A stretch of 64,000 bases of DNA, from NCBI RefSeq assembly GCF_032854445.1, contig NC_088307.1, forward strand, positions 25,307,953 through 25,371,952. Reading direction: 5' to 3'. Shown one piece after another: positions 34,612-46,400 of this stretch (positions are counted from its first letter, which is position 1; every line of letters starts with the position of its first letter). A model generated the notes under the pieces. The model made no database searches. It was not told the DNA's origin and saw nothing but the letters and a program-made list of their open reading frames with translations. The translations under genes were made by a program, and so were the position numbers. The stretch comes from Liolophura sinensis (lineage: Eukaryota; Mollusca; Polyplacophora; Chitonida; Chitonidae).

Positions 34612-34664
34612 AATATTGTATGATAATCACAATTTTTGTTGGCTGTTTCAGACTTGGTGAAGCA

Positions 34665-35812
34665 TGCACGCATGTACTAGCTGTCATGTTTGCTTTAGAT
34701 GGCTTTGTAGCAAAAGCATATCACACACTACCTGAAGGCAAAACATGTACAGAGATCATATGTTATTGAACAGGTGTCAGAAATACTACGGTGGAACCTT
34801 GTCCTGTATCTCAGAAAGTTTTCTCAAACCCTGTGTTTGGAAAAGAGAAGACACCATCAACAGATTCAGCATCTAAACCATGTACAGTGTTGAAAACAAA
34901 ACGGCGACACAAAGGTGTAGAAAAACATAAGCTTCGTGTGCATGACCTAATGAGTAAATTAGAGGATTGCCTCGCTGTACAGTACATGGATCTTCAGTAC
35001 CGCAAGAAATGGACCATGCAGACGGAGTTTTAGCTACTCCTCAATATTCAAGAGCCCTACAGGATGTGGCACCCATAAACGATGTAAACAATACTACACA
35101 TGAGCCATTAACTACCGATATACATGGTGATCCACATGTTATGAAAGAAAAACAAATATAGATAGAAAGAATAACTCGGTCCGAGCAGACAACCTTCTCT
35201 GGTATGAATACAAACGAGGCCAAATTACTGCCAGCAGATAGCGTTACTTTTGGAAAAAGAACTTAAAAAGTTGACAGACTGGTAAATAAGATTTTGAAGA
35301 AGTCAAAGCCTATAAGAACTGAAGCCATAGCTTATGGCATTACAAGTGACTCCTGTGCTGTCGATAAATATGAAACTTTAACAGGTATTAGAACTAAAGA
35401 AAGTGGATTTGTGAATTTGTGTCATGGGGAAACAGCCTGCAGTCTAAATAGATTGGCGTGTGATAAGGACATTGGTGAGTCAGGTCTGGTAGAAGCCAGA
35501 TGTATTTTCAGTTGTAAAGATAAAAGTGTTGAAGAGGCAGTAATAGAAAGGGAACAAAAAACTTATTTCCTGTTCTACATGAAAGACCCTAAGATATATC
35601 TAAAAGAAAAACATAAGTACTATTACCAGGTTCAAATGCAACTAGATGTCACTGAAAGGCAGTGGTGTGGTGTCGGAGTGGTTCGTGCGGGATTCAACAG
35701 TGTGTTATGGGATGAGGCCAGCGAAAAACTTTTGAAGTTTCATGCAAAGTACCTCAATTACTGTAGCCATTACTGTAGAACTGAACTCTTAACCCTTTAC
35801 TTATCCATATAA
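34665..35812 (+). pseudogene. SWIM zinc finger / YqaJ-like nuclease pseudogene
   Basis: After an acceptor-like TTTCAG at 34651, LGEACTHVLAVMFALDGF matches the CxH half of a SWIM finger, followed by EVICY-type sequence, a stop, and PCPVSQKVFSNPVF. In another frame ADNLLWYEYKRGQITASR is the YqaJ entry motif. 35294-35812 then gives AYGITSDSCAVDKYETLTG, GLVEARC and HKYYYQVQMQLDVTERQWC, typical of YqaJ/lambda-exonuclease-like domains. The usual SPDG active-site segment is replaced by unrelated sequence. At least three frame breaks occur. Such proteins are common and often multi-copy in invertebrate genomes. Confidence 0.72.
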
Positions 35813-36081
35813 ATTATTTATCAATCACAGTTACTATGTATATATGTATACATGCATTTGATACAATGTTGATGGATGCGTATGATTTTCAATCATACGA
35901 CTATAAGCCATCTATGTTTTTCAATTTGTGTATATTATTATATAAAGCCCTCGTGTGGTAGTGTGCTGCGACCACTGAGTATGTTGCTAAAGATATCAGA
36001 CATGTCACATTCTACTGACCCCGAACCAATCAGTGCTGTTGGTTTTTTACCTTTAACCCATGAGTGCTGAGCCCCAACTAG
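35813..36081. other. no recognisable feature
   Basis: AT-rich spacer. An 18-bp string at 36045-36062 (TTTTACCTTTAACCCATG) recurs at 48762-48779. Confidence 0.5.
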
Positions 36082-36110
36082 CCCAATAAACATGAATGTA
36101 CTGGTCCAAT
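36082..36110 (+). repeat. left terminal inverted repeat
   Basis: Pairs with 48567-48595 (23 of 29 identities, no gaps). Further inward to about 36360 lie degenerate GGCCCAG/TGGYCC motifs. Confidence 0.55.
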
Positions 36111-37477
36111 TCCGGGACTTAACCGGTTTGTTACGGCAGTACCGGCAGTTGGAGAGTTTAACAAGGCCAGTGCTGAACCATTTCCGGCTTGCCGCTATTT
36201 TGCCAGTGTTATGATCGCCATATCTGGCCCAGCGCTGGCCCAGTTTAGTTTTACCGATATTCAAAGCATGTACTGACCCACCCTCGGGCCATTATTGGCT
36301 GGCCATTATTGAGCCATTAAATATCGCCGTAACTTGCCCGTTGCTGACCCAATGAAGCTTTGCCGTTATGGAGACTTTAAAAAATCCCGTCAAGTCCCAC
36401 GAAGCGCAAAATTTTCTTTAGATATGTTTGCACAGGCCTGGGTCCAAAGAAATAAAAAGAATAATATTGAGTTGTGTTTTGTTTTTTGTTTGTTTGTTTG
36501 TTTTGATTTTTTGTGTGTGTGTGTTTTTTTTCTGCTTTTTTTTTTGTTTGTTTTTTTTAGGGGGGGGGGGCTATTTATTTTTTATCAGCATACAGTCGCA
36601 GATTATTACAACTGATTTAAACTTGAGATATTTCAACATAACCAAATGTGAGTTTCTGTTTACATGGAACGTGAAAATAACTGTTTTCTGGAGCTAAAGC
36701 TGCATGTAGATATTATAAAAATATGACATATTTTGTTTTCGCACAACTCGAAACATTGGTCGGGGATTTCCGTGCCTTGTTGCACCTGACCGGAGTTGAG
36801 CGAAAACCTCCGAGCGATGTTCCGATTTGACTCGCTCGTAAGCGCTCGGAAAAACGTTCGGAGTTTCCGTACCTTGACCGGAGTTAAGCGAAATCTCCGA
36901 AAGATGTAGGCTGACGAGTACTGTTGGGTTAACGAGCACAAAAGTACGAGACCTAAAATGTACGAGACGTTCTGTTCCGGCGCGCTCACCGGCGTGATAC
37001 CGGGCCAATGCCGGACCGGAGGATAGCCATTCCTTAACGAACATTCTGTAACAGTGAATTCTGGGATCTGGCGCCAAGAAAGCTGTCGGCTGCTACCTAG
37101 AGCTACGGTAAGATTGTCTCGAACTTTTATCACGAAAACGTAAAAACTACAGACTGTTACAAAAACATAATGAGTGACGGCAATTCAGTACATTTCACTT
37201 TCACTTTCCATTTTCAATTTCTAGATTATAGATACATACGAGTAGGCCAAACGAAGGCCCTGTCTACCTATATTATCAGTTTGGCACGGACAAGGATAAA
37301 TTTACATGGGGACATTGTCAATCATTGGGAAGCACTGAAATTGTAAAGGCTAAAGCAGACATGCTGCATTCTTTACTTCGTTTTTGATGCCATGCTTATT
37401 TATTGACACAGATTGCAATCAGTGAATCACTAAAATAGTGAGTACATGTGACTTATTAAACAAAGTCAGTTGACAAT
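36111..37477. other. subterminal region and upstream of transposase
   Basis: 36780-36910 holds a diverged tandem duplication (CCTGACCGGAGTTGAGCGAA / CCTTGACCGGAGTTAAGCGA); 36475-36590 is a T/G homopolymer-rich tract. Minus frames here (for example 36660-37133) have no recognisable domain. Confidence 0.55.
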
Positions 37478-39674
37478 ATGTCGTACTGGACTAAAAGAAG
37501 GCGGATACATGAAAATGTAAATAAATATCTGTCCAATATAAGCATTGCTCAAAATAGTTCAAGGTCATGTCAGCTTAAAGGCCAGCAAAGTAGACAGACA
37601 GCTTTGGAGCATGGTTTGGTGAAAGGTCAAGAATTTGTCTGTATTAACAATGATCAATCTAGTGGAAGTACCAGTAGTACTACTCCATCTGGCATTGGCA
37701 GTAGTAGCCGTACTACAGCCGATGTCTCTATCAATACTGCCACTTGTTCCGTTGACAATACCACTACCGACATTAATGCTAGCTCCAAACAAAATAATAC
37801 ATTCACAGACAAAGCAGAAACCAATGATGTATTATATGACATAATAGACAATGAAGGGACATTTCCTAACAGCATACCAACAATGGATGTAGACAGTGAT
37901 AGATTTAATGATTGCGGTAGTACTGATTCAGAGGAAGAAAATGTTTTGTCGTCAGATTTGTTAGCTGCATGGGCAGTTGAAAATAACATCACTCACACAG
38001 CAGTTGGCAGGCTATTAGTCTTACTTAGAAACCATCATCCAAATTTACCTAAAGACCCCAGGACTCTTTTGGATACTGGACATGTTGTGGGGATAAAGCA
38101 GATATGTGGGGGTTCTTACTATCATTTTGGACTCCAAGGTTGTGTAATTCGAAGGATAGAATTGAACAAAAATATGGAATGTATCAAAGTCATAGATGTT
38201 CAGGTGAATACGGATGGACTCCCCATTTTCAAAAGTAGTAACACTCAGCTGTGGCCTATTTTGGGAATGATACAAAATGAAGCAAAATGCCAGCCGTTTG
38301 TCATTGGGTTGTTTGTTGGACAAGAAAAACCAAAGGATCCTTCTGAATTTTTGAAAGATTTTATCACAGAGTATACAAAGCTAAAACTAGAGGGGATACA
38401 ATACAAAGGTAGGCATTACCAGATTAACATAACATCCTTCATCTGTGATGCACCAGCACGTGCCTTTATCAAACAAATCAAGTGTCACGCAGGTTATTCC
38501 GCATGTGAAAAATGTACGCAAAAAGGCGTGTATAATGGGAAAAATGACATTTCCTGAAACTCATGCAACGCTGCGAACTGATGAATCATTTGAAAAGCAG
38601 GAAGATAAGAACCATCACACTGGAACAAGTCCGCTTTGCAATTTGTTCTCTATGGTGTCACAGTTTCCAATTGACTATATGCACTTAGTGTGCCTCGGTG
38701 TAATGCGTCGTATCCTTGTGTTATTGATAAGGGGTCCACTTACAATTCGCTTAGGGCCTCAGACAAAATTACGCATTTCAGCTGCCTTGCTTCACATGTG
38801 TAAATTTATACCTAAGGAGTTTGCACGAAAACCCCGTTCACTGTCAGAGATAGACCGATGGAAGGCAACAGAATTCCGCATGTTTCTTTTGTACACAGGA
38901 ACTGTTGTTTTAAAGGACAGTATCGCTGATGAGTTGTACAAAAACTTCCTTCTGCTCTCAGTCGGAATTACCATACTTATAAGTCCGTCTCTCTGCTATC
39001 AGTTAGTGGGCTATGCACATGAGCTTCTAGTAAGCTTTGTCCAACACTTTGCGCACCTTTACGGTGCTGACCAGGTCGTGTACAATGTCCATAATCTGGT
39101 CCACCTTGCTCAAGAGGTGAAAATACATGGTCCTCTTGACACAATATCAGCATTTCCTTTTGAAAACCACCTGAAAACTCTGAAGCGGCTTGTGCGGAAG
39201 AAAAGCTTGCCATTACAGCAGCTTGTCGCAAGACTGAAAGAGATCTCTCAGATATCTCCCTCAGCTGCTACATTGCCCACAGCTGCTGATGGTGGACTGA
39301 AAAAGCAACATTTTCTTGGTCCAATTCCACAGGGATATAAATACCAGAACTGTGTCCAATACACAGAAGTTGAACTGGACCATTTCTGTGTTGTAACAGA
39401 AACCGGCAACAATTGTGTTGGGGTAGGGTCAAAGGTTTGCCTCATCAAAAATATTTTGTATTGTGGTGGAGATGTACTGGTGGTTTATCAGTCATTCAGA
39501 TCATGTAGACCATTTTTCTCTTACCCTCTCAATTCAAGTGAAATCAACATCCACATGGTCACCGACCTCTGTGACAAACTCCATGTTGCTCCCATCCAGG
39601 AAGTGGTTCGGAAATATGTGTTGTTGCCATATAAAACTGTACATGTCGCAATTCCTCTTATTCACAGCTGTTAG
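37478..39674 (+). CDS. CACTA/EnSpm-like transposase, one frameshift
   Basis: Two overlapping frames, 37478-38557 and 38445-39674, join if one A is removed from the five-A run at 38540-38544, giving about 731 codons. The first half has a Ser/Thr-rich low-complexity region, then LLAAWAVENNITHTAVGRLL and SFICDAPARAFIKQIKCHAG with a CxxC (CEKC). The second half has DYMHLVCLGVMRRILVLLIR and FENHLKTLKRLVRKK. The D-x-PA...G...C-x2-C block and DYMH block recall CACTA transposases and related animal proteins; acidic residues there are candidate catalytic positions. The shift may be a real inactivation or an assembly error in a homopolymer. No introns are visible. Confidence 0.72.
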
Positions 39675-40207
39675 GTACAGAAAAGTGATATACACGTGAC
39701 ATTATGCAGGGTTGGAGTCTTATACATGTAGAATCAGTAGCAATAGTCTTTTTTGTGTGTTTTTTAAATTTAATCCAAGAGCGATAATTTGATCAAATCT
39801 TTTTATTGAGAAAGCCCCAAATGCCTGCCTTACCATAACTTTCTATTTCCCAGACATTGCCAATATATATGTATGTATGTATGTATTTTGATTTAATGAT
39901 ATTGTGGTTCAAGTTTCTAATATTTGTGAAAACATTAGAGGACCAACTAGAGGGATTGTCATTGAAAATGGAAATGTACTTCAGTTATTAGACAATAAAT
40001 ATCTACATACTGTACATACATGTATTTAAACCTTTCCAAGCTTGAACTAGCCTAATCATGACACTGTTTAATTATTGTTTCTAAAAGTCTAGTGAAGGAC
40101 TATAAAAGAATTGAAGAACAATGTTGTATGTGACATACACCCCAAATGTAATTGTGATTTGTGTAAATGTACTGAATTTGTGAATCCTTTCTTATTTACA
40201 GACATAC
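39675..40207. other. spacer between transposase and DUF4806 gene
   Basis: AT-rich, with a short (ATGT)n at about 39870. Ends in the acceptor TTTCTTATTTACAG of the next exon. Confidence 0.5.
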
Positions 40208-40409
40208 ATGTCATTGACAATGTATGCCGTTGTAGTTTTTGTGGAGACGGATGAAGTAGAGCTTGTTGCTTCCAACTGGTTACAGTCTCAGACAAAAACT
40301 TTTTGGCCACCGTATCGCAATATGTCTAACGTAACTAAAGCTGTAAAAGACAGAGTAGCAGCTGACAAAACTTGGCCAAGTTACAGCATTCGCATCCTGT
40401 CTGCTTGTG
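40208..40409 (+). CDS. DUF4806 gene, coding exon 1
   Basis: Acceptor at 40200-40201, donor GTGAGT at 40410; 202 nt ending in phase 1. Encodes the FxETDEVEVV/WPPY domain. Confidence 0.82.
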
Positions 40410-43400
40410 GTGAGTATCATGTAAAACGTTTCATTATTAATTTTAACTCATTATATTACATGTCAGACATACAGTTCAGAAAATGGTGATTCTAAGGTTC
40501 TAAATAATGCTGCATATACTTCAAAGGGAAAAACTAACCATTTTAAGACGTGTAAACCACATATTAATTAGTCTCTTGTTACCTGCAGGCTGCAGAACTG
40601 TACATTCATGGGGCAGTTTTGACCTTCAAACCATCAGAAAATAGCTCCAATGTATTCCTTTTTGATATCAAAAAATGAAAAAAACCTCTGTGATGGTGAA
40701 TCATTACAATCATGTTCGCCGACAACACACTCAGATGAATGACTTGAGGCAGGTTTTCCATGCATTGTTTTACAGGTCGTGCAGAAAGTGTCATGCAAAA
40801 AATTCATCTCAGGTGATGCACCGATAGCCTCTAACGATAGCAATTAAGCATCTTATATTGGTGCAGCAATGTTTCACTGGTATCACAAGTGTGCAACAAA
40901 GCAATGGTTTACTTCTAGTGCTCTAGTTTCCTCAATGTATGAAGTTGGTGGCCGTTGTGCAAATACATGTAAGGTAATATTGAATACTTAAATGATGTTA
41001 AAACAAAACAAAATGAACGTACAGCGGAAAGAGAATAACCAAAGCAGTGACGTGTGTGAGACATTGGGATATTTGGCTCACACAGCCGAATGAAAATGTC
41101 TCCCTGTCACTTACCTCAGACAGGGTTTTATTCTAACTGTTCATGTGATTGCAAATATACTACCACACATGCCCCTTAGCAGCGCGGTTTGAACAGAATT
41201 AGGTAAAAATAAATACTTGTTTAAGTGTTGACAACTAAGAAATTGAGAAAACTCGGTTCGCTGTATTGTTTACACATAACAATGGACAATATGAAAATGA
41301 AATGCATAGGTGCCAGGCCTTGGGGAACAAATGCCCCCCACAGCAAAGTCCCAGAATATGCTGGGATAAACCACAATTGGTCAGTCAGGTTTAAACCACA
41401 ATTGATCTATCATCTTATTGCCTAATTCAGATATTCTTGCCTGTGGGCCGTGGCGCAGGGAAGCCAGTGATCAACATGTTGGGATGCAAATTCAAACTTT
41501 TCGAGAACAATGATGCTAGTAGCGCTGTGAAAACAGAGCCGCATTTGCTGGAGAACTAGCGCATTCCATCACTGTATAATACAGGAGGGAAGTTGTCGGT
41601 GACTTGCCAAAGGTCAACTGGTGGTCAACTGGTGGTTTTTCCCTGGTTTTTTTCCACCCAACCATAAATACTGACCTTCTGTCATATAAGGGAAATACTC
41701 ATGAGTACGGTGTAATAAAAATGGACTGTAATCAGTCAGTCAGTCAAATGTTCTGCATTTTCCATGCAGATAGCTATGAGGATGGCAGAAGAAAGCTTCG
41801 AATGGCCGAGGAAACCTCAGACATACAAACAGATGATGAAGTTGGAATGGGGAAGGGTGCAAGAAGGTACATAGAGAGAACAGCATTAAAACAACACTAT
41901 TACAACAATAAGTCTCCTGTAAAGAATAAAGAGAAACAAATCAAAACTTAAAACACTATCGCCCACAGCCATGGAGTAGTGGCTAGCGCTCTTGGCTGCT
42001 GAAGTGCTGGTCAAGACATCCCGGGATCGATTTCCCATAGTGTCAGGGAATGTTTCTCTCATTCCAGGCCGTTTGGCTGATTGGTTATGAGGCTATCTTT
42101 TGCAAGGTGGACGACAACGCTTGTAAGTACCAAGAAAAATCAGGTAATATTGGTATTAATGGACTGCAATTCGTTTGAGACCTCCTGCTGTCCACCTTTG
42201 ATTATGTGGAGAAGTTGTCAGTGACTTGCCAATGGTCGGTGGTTTACCCTGGTTTCTTCCAGGGGTTTCTTCCACCCGGGGATGCCCAGAAATACTGACT
42301 CGCCATCATATAACAGAAATACTGAAAGGAACGATCTCAGCCTTGCTTCACAGAGCAAATTAAGATCGCGCTGCTTCCAAACTCGCATTTTTTTTCTGAC
42401 AAGAGCACTATCATAATTTGATAGTGAACAATAATGTACACATGTTATAATGCACCGATTGCCTTACTGTACAGGCGCAAAGAGCGAACACTATACAGCG
42501 ACACAGACGATGATGGTGATGATGAAGCTGTTGCCGGACCAGTTAAACGCAAACATCTCCCCCCAGCCCCGCCAGTCCCACCTTTTCCAAGCCTCCATGT
42601 TCCTGCTGGTATACAACTGGACAATCGACAAGGTACCGTGTCCTATCTTACACAAATTTAACATGTAAGGCTTGTTTTTGGAGTTCAAGGTCAAATGCCA
42701 CATTTTTAATATTCGTTAAAACAACCATAAACAGCATCAACTGGAATATGTGTCATCAGGGGCAAGTATGAATAAAGCAGCGTACTGATGACGTCGCGAC
42801 GTTCTGAAAAGCAGGGGCGACAAGCAAGGGAGATTTGTTTACATTCAAGTGCCACAAGGCTGTGGTCGATAGATATGAGTCGGAATTCGAGAATACACGC
42901 GTGAAGTACACAAAATAGTATCAAAAATGCAAAAAGACAATCATTGTGCAGGTAATGTGATTAGTCAACAGCATAAATACCGGTACATCACGCACTGACA
43001 CATCGCACTGAAAGGACCGATGATGTAACTAAATCAACAGCCTGATCTTGAAAGTTGTGTGACAACAAATAACACTAGCTGTAGACAGATTTCATTAAAT
43101 CTAAACAGCGTGTACATTAAATATAGTTATAATGCTCTTTTTTCAGCCACAGACAGAGAAATACTAAAGGCTATCAGTGCTGTCCAGGTATCTTTGGATG
43201 AAGTCCGCAAAGAGGTTTTGTCCCAAAGACAGCTGCTGAACATGATGATCAGCAAAGAGGCATCAAGTGGCACCATAGATGTGATGGATACCTTTCCAAT
43301 AAAGTCCATGGAAGAGCTGGATGGAATGGAAAACAAAATTGAAGATAAAGAAATTGCTAAATCACTGGTAAGTTTGTTGATGTCTGTCTGTTCATCTATC

Positions 43401-46400
43401 TGTAAGCAAGCTTAAGCTGACAACTCATCTTCTCGTACTTCAAGATGCTGCTTCAATTATTTCTGAAGTTTTTGCCCTATTATGATAGATATTAATGATA
43501 GTAAATTCTTGTCCGATTTTGGACAGTATGTGCCTATACCTGCAAGAGAGCTTGTCAACGCATCTGCTCCTAAACTCATCACAGGATTCTCTTGTAACGT
43601 GGTAAACAAAACGGATGCCATGCTGGGATGGTCATCTCGTCTTGGGTGTTACATGGCTGCAGATATTTCCGGAGTTGAAACTTCGTGGACATGATGGATT
43701 TCTTATTTGGATCCAGCTGCTACAGTGTTTTCCAAATGGTATTGTCGTGGTCAAAACCAATTGAGTTACCTCAATGAAACTTGGTGGGCTGATAATTTTT
43801 TTGTACTGGTATGGCAATTTTATGTCACTATTGTGCCTTATACTTTATTCTATGTGTTTTTTCTACCTTCCTATGGCTGCCGGTAGATGTAGAGGGCGGG
43901 GGACATGGGTGGGAGGTCTTATGGTACATAATAATCTATGGAGGAGGGAGTACATAGATAAATATGGTCCACAGCGGCTGATTTGGATGGGGAGGGGGGG
44001 GGAAGCATGGTACATTAGGCCTACTATTATCAGCGGCGGGGGATTTAGGGGAGAGGCTTGGTACATAATAATGATTAACGGAAGAGGATTGGAAGGGCAA
44101 TGGCAGTACATAAAGATGGTCTATTATGGAAAATGGACAGGGGGTTGGGTGTGGCAGTATGTTAAGGTGCCGTTAAGAAAGAAAATAAGGTAAGGCAGCT
44201 TGAGTAACATCACAGAATTTGCAAGATGATATTTCAGGAACATGAGATGTTTCACCTTAAGGATTGATGAATAGAATTAGTATGGGGAGTTAGAGTGATA
44301 ATTTCAATTTCAATTTATTATTCAAGCACAATTTATACTCACATATAAACATGGCTCAGATAAGCATTAGGAGGGATGAATTCACTTAGTATTACTTGAG
44401 CCCTCGGGTCCAGGGGTTTTTTGTTAGCGCAGCTTCATGTTCAAAGAAGTAGCACTTGACTCCCACCCAACCCATCACCACCCTAGCCAACTTTTGGCAA
44501 ACAACTGTATTGCTTTACAGCTTGAAAATTTTCACTTAGCATCACCTTCAGGATGTAAAAAAAACAATATAGGTAACCATCAATGCTATTTTGGCTTTAC
44601 AACACAAGGTTATTATACCAGTATGTAATATTATTGTAGGTCAATCAACTCAGCCTCATCGGGGGTTCTAATCTTAAGGAGGCGACCAGACGGGTGATGT
44701 CTCAAACCATATCCCATAATGTTGCTCTGAACCTTAATTGGGCAGGGAGGAAGGGCTGGAAAGGTCAGCAGACTGAACCGAAGAGAGCATTTGGTGGTCT
44801 GCGCCTATGCGCTGCAATGAAAAGTAAGCATTTTACTGAGCATTTGTTTTTGATATTAATGTATCCTGGACAAAGTTTATGTGCCTGCATTTTGGTCCTT
44901 GGCAATTTGCTTCCCATCTATCGCATTGGTGATTAGTGGGTTAAATATTATAGTTTTTCATTCTCTCTTTTTTTTTCATGACCTAATTGGAGTTGAAGAA
45001 TGTTCATTTTGTCTGTTTTACCTCAGTCTTGTATTTTGAGGGGAAGAAAACTAAAGAACCACAAGTATCCTAGCTAAAAGGGCTTTCGTTCCTCATTCTA
45101 TAGTTGGTTGTACTTTTGGTAGCATGGTAAACTGCTAATTATGCTAATTACTGGGAGCTGCCAACATTGAACTGAACTATGTTCTGTCGTGGAATAAGTT
45201 AAAAAAATTCTTTATGTACTATCCCCTTCAAATATTGTTGTTGCTTTTTGTTACATTTAATAGAGATGGGAGATCGTAACAGTGCTTTTAGAAATATAAG
45301 TTGAACTGTCCTGATCATAAAAAGTGCTTGAAACAATCCCTACCTACAAAGAAGAAGAGTCTAGGAGATCAAAAATGGCAGCTCCAAGTAACTACCATAA
45401 TTGGCAGTTGATTGTGGTGTTGCAAGTCGTAATTTCAAAGTGCGTGCAACTATACAGGTGGAATGAAAGGCCTTTAAGCTAGGATAATTGTGGTTCTTTA
45501 GTTTTCTTACACTTAATGAAATAAAATCCTGTCAGGTGATTCAATCGCTTAAATAATGGACTATCTTACAGAATTGACCTTTTGTTTGACAGGCAAAGCG
45601 GCAGGCATGAACGCTCAAACAACTGGTCCATACTGATTGTCCATTATGTAGTTGATTAGAGGCCCTGAAGGAGACTTTTATTTCTATTTCCCATAATAAA
45701 TCCTGTCAGGGTCATCAGGTCGCCTTGATGAATTGACCAGTTGTTTTTGGGCTCCAGCCTTCGGCTCAGGGGTTTAGCCAGAAATCTGAAGCAAGGTGTC
45801 CAATTTGCCCGTTTAGAGGTCATTTTTCTTGAGAAGGGTGTCCAAAATTGAAATTTTCCTATCTCACTCATGTTAAAACTGTTGAAAATAGCCCGATAAA
45901 ATGGGACCAGTTTCAATTTTGCCTATCCAGTTGGAACGTTGCTTGGCTTCTCCCTTAATTCCGTTTGATAATCCATTATCTAGGCTGTTAGTTGACACAA
46001 ATAACACAACAGTACCTGTAATAGTATGCAGGGCGCAAATTATAATATTAGAATTTCCACTCATCAACATTGCTATTATAGCAAGTTAACAACTCCGAGA
46101 AAAGACATACAATTCATTTTGACTCTATATTTAGGTACCTTGCTACATTTCGCAAATTATACAAAGGGTATTGCAATTCCGAATTGAACACAGAGTATTC
46201 TGCCAATTCTTTTGTTATGCCACAAAGACCTTAAAAGCATAGTAAGGGTTGATAACAAGTTAGTCTCAAATGAAAAATGGTTCACAAAAATATTTTTATT
46301 TATTGTCTGCGATTTTTTCTTACAAAGTTATGAGGATTTGAAAATTTGACTTTATGGAAGCCTATTGAGAACCGAAGAACCAGTGACGTCACAGGAATTT

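Noticed and set aside
43774-44193. 139-codon plus-strand frame in intron 4 of the DUF4806 gene
   Set aside because: Low-complexity Gly/Trp/Tyr-rich reading of a degenerate G-rich repeat; omitting it leaves a phase-consistent gene.
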